Shown piece by piece: positions 25,870 to 33,704 of a stretch of 64,000 bases of DNA (positions are counted from its first letter, which is position 1; the number at the start of each line of letters is the position of its first letter). The notes below the pieces were generated by a model. The model had not been told where the DNA came from and did no database searches. It worked only from the letters and a program-made list of their open reading frames with translations. A program made the translations under genes and the position numbers. This DNA is from Sutcliffiella horikoshii DSM 8719 (GTDB lineage Bacteria > Bacillota > Bacilli > Bacillales > Bacillaceae_I). The stretch covers positions 124,001 to 188,000 of the forward strand of contig LQXN01000065.1 of the NCBI GenBank assembly GCA_001648575.1. Direction: 5' to 3'.

Positions 25870-26070
25870 TGTGTAGACAAAGCTTAAAATAATGAAATTC
25901 CCTAGTTGATCGTAGTGGAAGGAGCGTAGACTCCTGCGGGAGGAAGGGACAGGTAAGACCCCGCAACGGAGTGAGGAGGCTTACGGACCGCCCGCTGGAA
26001 AGCGAAGCTCCTGCAACGGAGAACAACCGTTCCAACAGATAACTCAACTGATTCTTAGTTTGTCAACAGT
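25870..26070 (+). mobile_element. ~200-bp dispersed element, copy 1
   Basis: A non-coding element with a GC-rich core (25904-26027) that begins GTTGATCGTAGTGGAAGG and ends AAGCTCCTGCAACGGAG, flanked by end A TGTGTAGACAAAG (25870-25882) and end B, the reverse of ACTGTTGACAAAC (26058-26070). Two more copies in reverse orientation are at 33111-33310 and 37470-37667. The core (AGACTCCTGCGGGAG, GGGACAGGTAAGACCCC, GAGGAGGCT) is a repeat I know to be common in Bacillaceae intergenic DNA; its biology is unknown. It has no gene. Confidence 0.8.
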
Positions 26071-26072
26071 CT

Positions 26073-26100
26073 GAAGTTTATCAGGATTGATAAGCTTTTT
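26073..26100 (+). terminator. Terminator next to element copy 1
   Basis: GAAGTTTATCA and TGATAAGCTT with a GGAT loop, then TTTTTTATT. It probably ends transcription from the V4R/STAS gene, now pushed about 240 nt downstream by the element. Confidence 0.8.
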
Positions 26101-26289
26101 TATTATGGATACTGCTCTACAAGGGAATAAACACTGGGAATGTGAATACAGGAAGTCTATAAAAAATCTAACTTTTGGAGGTGAGATTAACATACTATTC
26201 TGCACCTCCTAATTTTATTAATATGTGATATGCCAACATTGACCCTTGAATTAGGATGATCTTGCGGAATGAGTAATCTGTGTGTCGAC

Positions 26290-26388
26290 AGGTGTCGAAT
26301 GGCATTTATACGGCTTCAAATGGATCATAAAATCAAAAAGTGGCTTATAAATTTAAAAGTTGGACTATAAAACAAAAAGTTGGATCAA
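26290..26388 (-). repeat. 20-nt-period tandem repeat block, copy 1
   Basis: AGGTGTCGAATGGCATTTATA followed by alternating units of the type GTTGGACTATAAAACAAAAA and GTGGCTTATAAATTTAAAA, each about 20 nt. The same block occurs inverted at 47049-47173. The surrounding 26101-26681 gap (580 nt) otherwise shows a GGAGGTG/CACCTCC inverted repeat near 26177-26209 and no gene. Confidence 0.8.
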
Positions 26389-26681
26389 ATTACTTTTGTG
26401 CAGGTTAATTAGTCCAAAGTAAGGTTACCTCCCGGAAATCATAGAGTTTTCTTCCCCCATGCTGGCCAATATTACAGTATCCACCTCTAATCACCTGGAA
26501 AACTATAAAAATTCACCCAATTTGACTCCATATAAACGAGTTACCAGCCTGTGCGCATCCTACCCAGCAAGCTTTGAATTTAAATAAGGGAACATGCAAC
26601 ATTATATAGATGGAAAGGTTTAGTCCCACACTACATAGTGGAACATATGAATAACCGCTTAAATAGCTTGGAGGTCTGAAA

Positions 26682-27548
26682 GTGGATCATATTGAGTTCA
26701 CTTATATAAAATCAAACGGCATCACTTTACACACTGCAATTTCGGGGCCGGAAAATGGACCGCTTGTGATCCTTCTGCACGGTTTCCCTGAATTCTGGTA
26801 TGGATGGAGAAAACAGATTGCACCGCTTGCAAAGGCCGGTTACCGTGTAGTGGTGCCAGACCAGAGGGGCTACAATCTCAGCGATAAGCCAAAGGGTATC
26901 GAGAAGTACGGGCTTGATACATTAAGGGATGATGTTATCGGACTTATCGAAGCGATGGGTGAAAAAAAGGCAAGTATAATCGGCCATGACTGGGGAGGGG
27001 TGGTTGCCTGGCATCTTGCCGGAAGCAGACCGGAATATGTGGAAAAACTGATGATCATGAATAGCCCACATCCGGCAATCTTTCAAAAAGGGATCACCCG
27101 GGCTCCTACCCAATTATTGAGAAGTTTGTATATAATGTTTTTCCAAATTCCCCGAATTCCGGAAAGGACGCTGAGCGATGGAGATTTCGAAGCCCTAAAA
27201 AAGATGTTCCGGAAAACAAGCAGAGAGGGGGCATTTACTGTAGAGGATTTGAAGAAGTATTCCACATCCTGGGCCAGGACCGGCGCAATAACCTCCATGC
27301 TGAATTGGTACAGAGCGCTAAGGAAGGGCGGACTTGCCCAAAGGAAAAAACCCCTGATAAAAGCCCCCGTCCTCATAGTATGGGGCATCGAGGATAAATT
27401 TCTATCGCTTAAACTTGCTGAAGAAAGCAAAAACCAATGTACCAATGCCGACCTGATTTACGTTGACGCCACGCATTGGGTTCATCACGAACAGGCGGAA
27501 ATAGTGAATGGGTTTATGATGGAGTACCTCGGAAAGGAAGAACATTAG
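26682..27548 (+). CDS. Alpha/beta hydrolase, epoxide-hydrolase-like (YfhM-like)
   Basis: 288 residues. HGFPEFWYGWR (about 33-43) and DQRGYNLSDKP are the soluble epoxide hydrolase/dehalogenase signature; the nucleophile is Asp103 in GHDWGG, not a serine. The catalytic His is in THWVHHEQ. The protein closely resembles Bacillus YfhM. It should open epoxides or cleave a related substrate through an ester intermediate. Start is GTG 26682 with TTGGAGGT. Ends before a terminator. Confidence 0.85.
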   Translation: MDHIEFTYIKSNGITLHTAISGPENGPLVILLHGFPEFWYGWRKQIAPLAKAGYRVVVPDQRGYNLSDKPKGIEKYGLDTLRDDVIGLIEAMGEKKASIIGHDWGGVVAWHLAGSRPEYVEKLMIMNSPHPAIFQKGITRAPTQLLRSLYIMFFQIPRIPERTLSDGDFEALKKMFRKTSREGAFTVEDLKKYSTSWARTGAITSMLNWYRALRKGGLAQRKKPLIKAPVLIVWGIEDKFLSLKLAEESKNQCTNADLIYVDATHWVHHEQAEIVNGFMMEYLGKEEH

Positions 27549-27609
27549 TGATTTTTTGTTTGTGGAAACCCTTCACTAGGAAGCATGGAGGAACAAAATA
27601 ATATCTAAT

Positions 27610-27636
27610 AAGGGACAAGGGCCGCCTTGTCCCTTT
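27610..27636 (+). terminator. Intrinsic terminator after the YfhM-like gene
   Basis: AAGGGACAAGG (27610-27620) and CCTTGTCCCTT (27625-27635) with a 4-nt loop. Confidence 0.8.
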
Positions 27637-27736
27637 ACATATGTCTAAGAGATTCGCATTTGTCGTATCTCAGCTCAACTTGACATTATTCCCGTTTCCA
27701 TGAATGATATGGTTAACAATTGTGAGGGTGATTACA

Positions 27737-28429
27737 TTGAATGATTCAATAAATATTCTAATAATCGAAGACGATGAGGATATTAATCGTTTACTATGCA
27801 ATATTGTCAAAAAAAACGGATATTCGCCTAAGCCTGCATATTCCGGGACAGAAGCAATGATTTACTTGGATAGCGGGAAATGGAATATGGTTATTATCGA
27901 TCTTATGCTGCCTGGTTTGCCTGGTGAAGCTATTTTGAAAAAGGTAACGGAAGAGAGTAATATCCCTATCATTATTATTTCTGCAAAGCTAGAAACACAA
28001 ACAAAGATAAATGCCTTAAGGGCAGGTGCGGATGACTATATTACAAAACCATTTGATATTGAAGAGGTATCTGCCAGAATTGATTCTTGCCTTAGAAGGT
28101 ATCGTAATATAACGGATGCACCGATAACCAATCAAATCATCCATAAAGATATTATCTTGGATATGGATGCGAAAATTGTTACAGTGAATGGAACTGAACT
28201 TAAATTAACGGCACGGGAATATGAGATATTGCTCCTGATGTTGTCTTCTCCTAGTAAAGTCTTCTCGAAGGCGAACTTGTTTGAAAGTGTCTGGAATGAA
28301 AATTTCCATGGGGACGACAATACTATAAATGTTCATTTAAGCAATATCAGGAGTAAGCTTGCAAGAGCAAATGAAAATGAAGAGTATATAGAAACAATCT
28401 GGGGAATGGGCTACAAACTCAAAACTTAA
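27737..28429 (+). CDS. OmpR-family response regulator
   Basis: 230 residues: receiver domain (about 6-118) with the acidic pair in IIEDDED, the phosphorylation site Asp55 (VIIDLMLPG) and Lys in SAKLE, then a winged-helix domain (about 130-230) with ELKLTAREYEILLLM and WGMGYKLKT. It should pair with the histidine kinase at 30226 and control the ABC transporter between them. I chose TTG 27737, with GAGGGTG 6 nt upstream; the longer reading (ATG 27704) lacks a site. Confidence 0.85.
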   Translation: MNDSINILIIEDDEDINRLLCNIVKKNGYSPKPAYSGTEAMIYLDSGKWNMVIIDLMLPGLPGEAILKKVTEESNIPIIIISAKLETQTKINALRAGADDYITKPFDIEEVSARIDSCLRRYRNITDAPITNQIIHKDIILDMDAKIVTVNGTELKLTAREYEILLLMLSSPSKVFSKANLFESVWNENFHGDDNTINVHLSNIRSKLARANENEEYIETIWGMGYKLKT

Positions 28430-28480
28430 GGTTTTCTTAAGATATTATTTAAGATTTTCTTATGTTTTCCTTCTTATAGT
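28426..28480 (+). promoter_or_regulatory. Direct-repeat regulator site and promoter of the ABC genes
   Basis: TTAAGGTTTTCTTA (28426-28439) is repeated as TTAAGATTTTCTTA (28449-28462), 23 bp apart. TATAGT (28475-28480) follows 12 nt later at the right distance for a -10, with no good -35, as expected for a promoter activated by an OmpR-type regulator bound to the direct repeats. The first copy overlaps the end of the regulator gene. Confidence 0.65.
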
Positions 28481-28544
28481 GTAAGAGTGTTCAAATGAAA
28501 GCCATTTGGACAAATTAACTGAAGACTAAGGAGAGGAAAACTTC

Positions 28545-29468
28545 ATGTATGAATTTGTGTTGAAAACTAATCAGTTATCAAAAAAATATCAAAATAACAT
28601 GGCGCTTAATAAGGTGAGTGTAGAGATAAAAAAAGGGTCCATCTATGGCTTTATCGGGCAAAACGGGGCTGGAAAATCAACGCTGATCCGTTTGATCACC
28701 GGTCTTGCGTATCCATCAGCGGGGACATTTGAATTGTTTGAAGAGAATGAAGGAAAAGATATAATTGAAGCCAGAAAAAGAATCGGAACAATCATTGAAG
28801 GTCCTGCTATATATCCCAAAATGACCGCTGCTGAAAACCTGGAAGTCCACCGACTTCTGAAAGGGATACCAGGAAAAGATTGTATAGATAAGACGCTAAA
28901 GCTAGTAGGTTTACAAAGTACAGGGAAAAAGAAAGCAAAAGATTTTTCTTTAGGCATGAAGCAACGTCTGGGGCTAGGTATCGCTCTATTAGGAGATCCT
29001 GAATTTTTGATTCTTGATGAGCCCATAAATGGACTGGACCCAATGGGCGTTGTTGAGATCCGAGAGTTACTGAAAAAGCTTAATAAAGAATATGGCATTA
29101 CCATTTTAATATCTAGCCACATTTTAAGTGAACTGCATTTATTGGCCACTCATTATGGAATTATCCATAAAGGGGAATTGTTAGAACAATTATCCTCAAA
29201 GGAACTTCAAGAAAAATGCCAGCAGTACTTGCATATTAAAGTAGATGATCCAAGCAAAGCTGCAACCATAATAGAAAGCCGATTATCGACACAAGCGTTT
29301 GAAGTAATGCCTGATGGAACAATTAAGTTATTTACCACTGTTGATGCTCCAGGAAAAGTATCTAAAATCTTAACCGACGAAGGCTTGGTAATCGAACAAT
29401 TTATGCCTATGGGTGAAGATTTGGAAACGTACTTCAGTAATCGCATCGGGGGTGTGGAGCATGGATAA
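28545..29468 (+). CDS. ABC transporter ATPase, BcrA/LanF-like
   Basis: 307 residues. Walker A GQNGAGKST is at about 38-46, the signature is FSLGMKQRLGLG, Walker B is FLILDEPINGLDP, the switch His is in ISSHILSE. It belongs to the bacitracin/lantibiotic self-protection group that pumps peptides out of the membrane. Its last codons overlap the start of the permease gene. It should act with the permease at 29461-30204. Confidence 0.85.
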   Translation: MYEFVLKTNQLSKKYQNNMALNKVSVEIKKGSIYGFIGQNGAGKSTLIRLITGLAYPSAGTFELFEENEGKDIIEARKRIGTIIEGPAIYPKMTAAENLEVHRLLKGIPGKDCIDKTLKLVGLQSTGKKKAKDFSLGMKQRLGLGIALLGDPEFLILDEPINGLDPMGVVEIRELLKKLNKEYGITILISSHILSELHLLATHYGIIHKGELLEQLSSKELQEKCQQYLHIKVDDPSKAATIIESRLSTQAFEVMPDGTIKLFTTVDAPGKVSKILTDEGLVIEQFMPMGEDLETYFSNRIGGVEHG

Positions 29469-30204
29469 CTTAATGAAAACGGAGTGGTATAAATTAAGGA
29501 AAGATCGATCATTTCGGTTCCTGGTCTGGATGTTAACGGCAGCTGCCATCCTGTTTCCTCTTTTAGCATTGGATAACGGAAACGTGCCGACTGTAAAGGA
29601 TTTCTATCAAGAAAGTATTCTTGGACCTCATGCGAATATCATCAAGCTTATTCCAAGTATTCTTGCAGGGTTTTTCATTACAGGTGAATATGCCACAGGT
29701 ACGATGAAAAGTATCGTTTCTTCAGGGAACAGCAGGCCTCGTATTTACGTTGCGAAGCTTATCACATTTTCATTGGGAACTATTATTATATCCTTGATTT
29801 TACCTGTCATTATGACCGGCTCAAGCGCTCTATATTTTGGATTTGACAATATGCCAGATTGGTCATATTATCTCCAGACTACAGGACTGATAATATTATA
29901 CGGGGCAGCTTTCGCATCTATAATGGCGGTTTTCTCCATTCTGTTTACCGAAAGTGGAAAAACGATAGGATTTCTTCTGATGTTTTTTATATTTGTGGAC
30001 TGGCCATTGCAAATGTTAGCCTTTAAAGTGCCGGTTTTTGAACCAATACTCAATCATTCCGTTTTTAAGTTGATATATGACATTAGTATCGTGAACACTT
30101 TGGACAGAGGTGATCTGTTGCCTCTTGTAGTCATTCCCATTCTAACCTTCCTGTTTTTTGCGGTTATTGGAGTCTTTATTTTTCAAAGAAAAGAAATTAA
30201 GTAA
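29461..30204 (+). CDS. ABC-2 permease, LanE/BcrB-like
   Basis: 247 residues with six predicted helices (about 20-36, 58-76, 100-122, 140-165, 172-190, 222-240). Starts MDNLMKTEWYKLRKDRSFR, the usual basic N-terminal stretch of lantibiotic-immunity permeases. I chose ATG 29461, which overlaps the ATPase stop; the longer reading lies within the ATPase gene. It pairs with the upstream ATPase. Confidence 0.8.
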   Translation: MDNLMKTEWYKLRKDRSFRFLVWMLTAAAILFPLLALDNGNVPTVKDFYQESILGPHANIIKLIPSILAGFFITGEYATGTMKSIVSSGNSRPRIYVAKLITFSLGTIIISLILPVIMTGSSALYFGFDNMPDWSYYLQTTGLIILYGAAFASIMAVFSILFTESGKTIGFLLMFFIFVDWPLQMLAFKVPVFEPILNHSVFKLIYDISIVNTLDRGDLLPLVVIPILTFLFFAVIGVFIFQRKEIK

Positions 30205-30225
30205 ACTAAAGGCGGGTGAAGTCAA

Positions 30226-31122
30226 ATGCTCTATCTACTCATTATTCTCATCATAGTATTAGCATATATCCTCACTCGCTTGACCTTACTGAAAAAAGAA
30301 ATAAAAAGGGCAACATGGCAGCTATTAGCATTAAACCAAAATAAGACAGCTAAAAAGATTGATATTGTCTACCAAGATCATGATTTTGAGGAACTGGCAA
30401 AGGAAATTAATAAACAGATTGATTTGACGAAACAGGCAGAGGCAGTCAGGCGTTCCACTGAAAATGAATTAAAACAGGCCATATCGCATATTTCGCATGA
30501 TATCAGGACACCTATGACTTCAATATTTGGATACGTACAGTTGCTTGAATCAGATGATATCAGCCCTGAATTGAAAAAGGAGTACATAGAGACGGTGAAA
30601 AATAGTGCAGGTAGGTTGAGAATTCTACTGGAAGATTTTTTCGAGCTATCGATTATTGAACAAGCAGATTATCCTTTGAAACTGGAGATGGTTAGATTAA
30701 ACGCTGTCATTGTAGAGGCGTTATTCGGATTTTATGAGGAATTCAATAAAAAAAACATAGACCCTGAAATCCATATTCCAGATATTGATATTATGATGAT
30801 GGTAGACCCATCTGCTGTTAAAAGAGTTATAGAAAACTTAGTAGTGAATGCCATCAGATATTCAAATGGACATGTTATCATCAAACTTGAAAAATTAGAT
30901 CAAACAGCTCAACTTAGAATTTCTAACACTGTGGATAATCTTAGTGAAAATGATGTGAATCAAATGTTTGACCGTTTTTATAAGGCGGATCAGACACGGT
31001 CAGGAGACGGTACAGGCTTGGGGCTGCCGATTGCTAAAAGCTTGATGGGGAAAATGAAAGGAAGTATCCATGCAGAGTTTGATGGTAAACAATTAACATT
31101 GATATGTGAATGGAAGCTATAA
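30226..31122 (+). CDS. Sensor histidine kinase
   Basis: 298 residues. One N-terminal helix (about 2-18) with almost no outside loop, the H-box ISHISHDIRTPM (His91), the N-box VIENLVVNAIRYS and the G-box GDGTGLGLPIAK. Kinases with so little outside domain (intramembrane-sensing type) often use their partner ABC transporter as the sensor. It ends the regulator-ATPase-permease-kinase set and should phosphorylate the regulator at 27737-28429. Confidence 0.85.
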   Translation: MLYLLIILIIVLAYILTRLTLLKKEIKRATWQLLALNQNKTAKKIDIVYQDHDFEELAKEINKQIDLTKQAEAVRRSTENELKQAISHISHDIRTPMTSIFGYVQLLESDDISPELKKEYIETVKNSAGRLRILLEDFFELSIIEQADYPLKLEMVRLNAVIVEALFGFYEEFNKKNIDPEIHIPDIDIMMMVDPSAVKRVIENLVVNAIRYSNGHVIIKLEKLDQTAQLRISNTVDNLSENDVNQMFDRFYKADQTRSGDGTGLGLPIAKSLMGKMKGSIHAEFDGKQLTLICEWKL

Positions 31123-31281
31123 ATATGCTCCCTATTTTCCACTAATAATCAGATTTCATTCATTACAATTCCAACATTTAATGATTAAAGCACGAATATG
31201 GTAAAAGCCCCTTAAGAATAATAAACCAATAACTGTAAATAATACCCTTATCTGCACACATACGGGAAAGGGGTAAACATT

Positions 31282-31806
31282 TTGATAAAAAAAGCACTGA
31301 TTGTCTTAACTGTTTTAGGACTGCTTACAGCTTGCGGAGGTAATAAAGATGAGGCAGGGAAAGAAACCCAAAATGCAGCTGATAAGATACAAGCGAAAAA
31401 AATGGCCAATAGAGGAGATTTCACAACAGCTGAGGAATTAGAAGAGATGGATTTTGATTCCAGGGATTTCAATTGGGAAGACATTTATTTGTCAGAGCAA
31501 ACGTTTAATGATATTTTGTATAGGTTTACCGAACCGAATGATCAAGGGTATGCACTTCTCAAAAGGGCAGAGCTAGTAGATTTGGATACGGTTGAGCTAG
31601 AGATTAATAACTCGGAAGGCGAATCGCTAGAAAATTCCCTGCAGGCTGTATCTCTTGACTCGATTGTACGCCAGCTTTATAAGCATTCTGAGCTATATAA
31701 TGGAGAAGAGCCACATATCAGGATGATGGATTTAAACGGTGTTGTATTGGCAGAGAATAAAGAACCCATTCGTTTTGGGGACAAAGTAAAGAAAAAGAAA
31801 GGGTAA
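31282..31806 (+). CDS. Lipoprotein of unknown function
   Basis: 174 residues. Signal peptide with the lipobox LLTACGG (Cys18) anchors it outside. The mature part is acidic (EELEEMDFDSRDFNWEDIYLSE) with a KKKK tail. No known family is recognised. It starts at TTG 31282 (AAAGGGG 8 nt upstream), 160 nt after the kinase, and has its own terminator, so whether it belongs to the resistance cluster is uncertain. Confidence 0.7.
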   Translation: MIKKALIVLTVLGLLTACGGNKDEAGKETQNAADKIQAKKMANRGDFTTAEELEEMDFDSRDFNWEDIYLSEQTFNDILYRFTEPNDQGYALLKRAELVDLDTVELEINNSEGESLENSLQAVSLDSIVRQLYKHSELYNGEEPHIRMMDLNGVVLAENKEPIRFGDKVKKKKG

Positions 31807-31827
31807 GTTTATCACAACTTATACGAA

Positions 31828-31862
31828 AAAAGGCAACTACCTCGTGGTATGTTGCCTTTCTG
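31828..31862 (+). terminator. Intrinsic terminator after the lipoprotein gene
   Basis: AAGGCAACTACC and GGTATGTTGCCTT form a stem with one bulge, then TCTG; an A run precedes it. Confidence 0.75.
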
Positions 31863-32107
31863 CGTTCTTCTTCCTCTTATATTGGAATTACTTCTTCGCG
31901 TCAGACAGAAGCAGGTATCTTCTGGCAGTTTGTTTAAATAAATTCCATTGAGGAGCAATTTTCGTTAAAATAAACATTGTCGGTTTTTAAATAAGTATTC
32001 CACATTCATATATGTGTTTGAACATAAGTAAGAAAGCATGATATAAGTTAAAGGTGTAATTTTTAGAGTGTGAATGGTTGTATATTAAGAGAGGATTTGA
32101 GTTAGAC

Positions 32108-33076
32108 ATGATAGATAATTTTTGGCGTGATTTACCGCGGCCATTTTTTGTATTGGCGCCGATGGAAGATGTGACAGATGTCGTTTTTCGCCAAGTGGTG
32201 AGTAAAGCAGGGCGTCCGGATGTATTTTTCACCGAGTTTACAAATTCAGATAGCTATTGTCACCAAGAGGGCAGGGACAGCGTGCGTGGCCGGTTGCTTT
32301 TTACCAAAGACGAACAGCCGATGGTGGCGCATATTTGGGGAGATAATCCAGATTATTTTCGTCAAATGAGCATCGGTATGGCCGAGTTGGGATTCAAAGG
32401 TATCGATATCAATATGGGTTGTCCTGTACCGAATGTGGCGACAAGAGGGAAGGGGAGCGGTCTTATCCAACGTCCGGATGTTGCCGCCGAGCTCATCCAA
32501 GCTGCAAAAGCAGGCGGATTGCCGGTCAGCGTGAAAACACGACTTGGCTTTACGGACGTGGACGAGTGGAAAGAGTGGTTGAAGCATATTCTTGAACAGG
32601 ATATTGCGAACCTTTCCATTCATTTGCGTACAAGAAAAGAGATGAGCGAAGTAGATGCACATTGGGAGCTGATTCCAGATATAAAAGAATTACGTGACCG
32701 CATCGCACCAAATACGCTACTGACCATCAACGGGGATATTCCAGACCGTCAAAAGGGTCAGGAACTTGCTGAGAAATATGGCATCGACGGGGTGATGATC
32801 GGACGGGGTATCTTCAAAAATCCATTTGCTTTTGAAAAAGAACCAAAAGAGCATAGCAGCGAGGAGTACTTGGATCTCTTAAGATTACAGCTGGATCTTC
32901 AAGATCATTATGCAGAGATAGTCCCGCGTTCGATCACAAAGCTTCATCGCTTTTTCAAGATTTATGTCAAAGGGTTCCGCGGAGCTGGTGAATTAAGAAA
33001 CCAACTGATGAACACGAAGTCAACAGATGAAGTGCGGGCGTTGCTTGATAAGTTTGAGAAAGAAACTGAGGTATAG
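32108..33076 (+). CDS. tRNA-dihydrouridine synthase
   Basis: 322 residues, FMN-dependent TIM barrel. [13 protein letters not shown] is the Dus start, catalytic Cys105 lies in [21 protein letters not shown], and NGDIPD and [15 protein letters not shown] carry flavin-phosphate contacts. It reduces uridines in the tRNA D-loop. It is more like the Dus2/YfjN-type than DusB beside the dhps cluster, but this is a guess. The ATG 32108 (after AGAGGA) is preferred to the upstream TTG. Confidence 0.85.
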   Translation: MIDNFWRDLPRPFFVLAPMEDVTDVVFRQVVSKAGRPDVFFTEFTNSDSYCHQEGRDSVRGRLLFTKDEQPMVAHIWGDNPDYFRQMSIGMAELGFKGIDINMGCPVPNVATRGKGSGLIQRPDVAAELIQAAKAGGLPVSVKTRLGFTDVDEWKEWLKHILEQDIANLSIHLRTRKEMSEVDAHWELIPDIKELRDRIAPNTLLTINGDIPDRQKGQELAEKYGIDGVMIGRGIFKNPFAFEKEPKEHSSEEYLDLLRLQLDLQDHYAEIVPRSITKLHRFFKIYVKGFRGAGELRNQLMNTKSTDEVRALLDKFEKETEV

Positions 33077-33110
33077 GGAGATTTCGCTATGCTATGCTCA
33101 TATGTGGAAG

Positions 33111-33310
33111 GCTGTAATTATCTTTAGATTTGCATTTGCTTGTTAATCTTCGTTCCAGGCGCTTCGCTTATCCGAGGGCGGTCCGGGAGCCTCCTCAGGC
33201 TCCGCCTTCCGGGGTCTCCCATGTCCCTTCCTCCCGCGGGAGTCTGCGCGCCTTGCACTACGATTAACATAAGAATCTCATCATTTTTTTTTAAAAACTT
33301 TGTCTGCACA
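33111..33310 (-). mobile_element. ~200-bp dispersed element, copy 2
   Basis: Reverse-orientation copy: core 33142-33268 and end A (CTTTGTCTGCACA, 33298-33310) are clear, while end B (near 33111, GCTGTAATTA) is diverged. It lies between the Dus gene and its terminator, so only one terminator hairpin abuts it here. Short open readings on both strands across it are by-products of its GC-rich core. Confidence 0.75.
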
Positions 33311-33312
33311 AT

Positions 33313-33341
33313 GCCGAGAATAATTGCTATTCTCGGTTTTT
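33313..33341 (+). terminator. Intrinsic terminator next to element copy 2
   Basis: GCCGAGAATA and CTATTCTCGG with an ATTG loop, then TTTTTTG. It starts 2 nt after end A of the element, the same arrangement as in the other copies. Confidence 0.85.
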
Positions 33342-33480
33342 TGTTGTGGAGAAATATGCTGATTTACCCCTATTTCCTCAATACTTCAGCCACTAAAATA
33401 CTAAATTTGTAATCTCTAAAATGAAATCTCCTAGAATACTAAAAAAAATTCAATTTATTTTGGTTTTTTTTGAAAATTCA

Positions 33481-33507
33481 TGGAACTTTTTGTTACTTAT
33501 CTGCGTC
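33481..33507 (+). promoter_or_regulatory. Possible ECF-sigma promoter of the PASTA-ABC operon
   Basis: TGGAAC (33481-33486), 17-nt spacer, CGTC (33504-33507). It resembles the sigma-M/sigma-W class (TGAAAC, 16-17 nt, CGTM). The start codon is about 200 nt downstream, so other promoters are possible. Confidence 0.4.
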
Positions 33508-33704
33508 TATATATGAGGGGCAATGTCGTTACTAGGAGAAAGTAAAAGAAAAAGCTCGAAGTTGCTTTTAATCTACTCTTTTCAAGGAATTTGAATTCGT
33601 GGAAGAAGTGGTAATTCTTTGATTTATACATATAAAAAATTCAAAGGAAATTTACTGTAACCAAGGTGAGTTGTTGCATCCTAAATATTTGAGGGGGTTT
33701 GTAC

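Noticed and set aside
26155-26680. Possible small gene in the 580-nt gap before the YfhM-like gene
   Set aside because: No frame with a start, ribosome site and coding-like composition was found; the gap consists of repeats and hairpins.
33124-33412. Small open frames over element copy 2 on both strands
   Set aside because: They come from the GC-rich core of the repeat, which has no ribosome sites; the other copies do not keep the frames.
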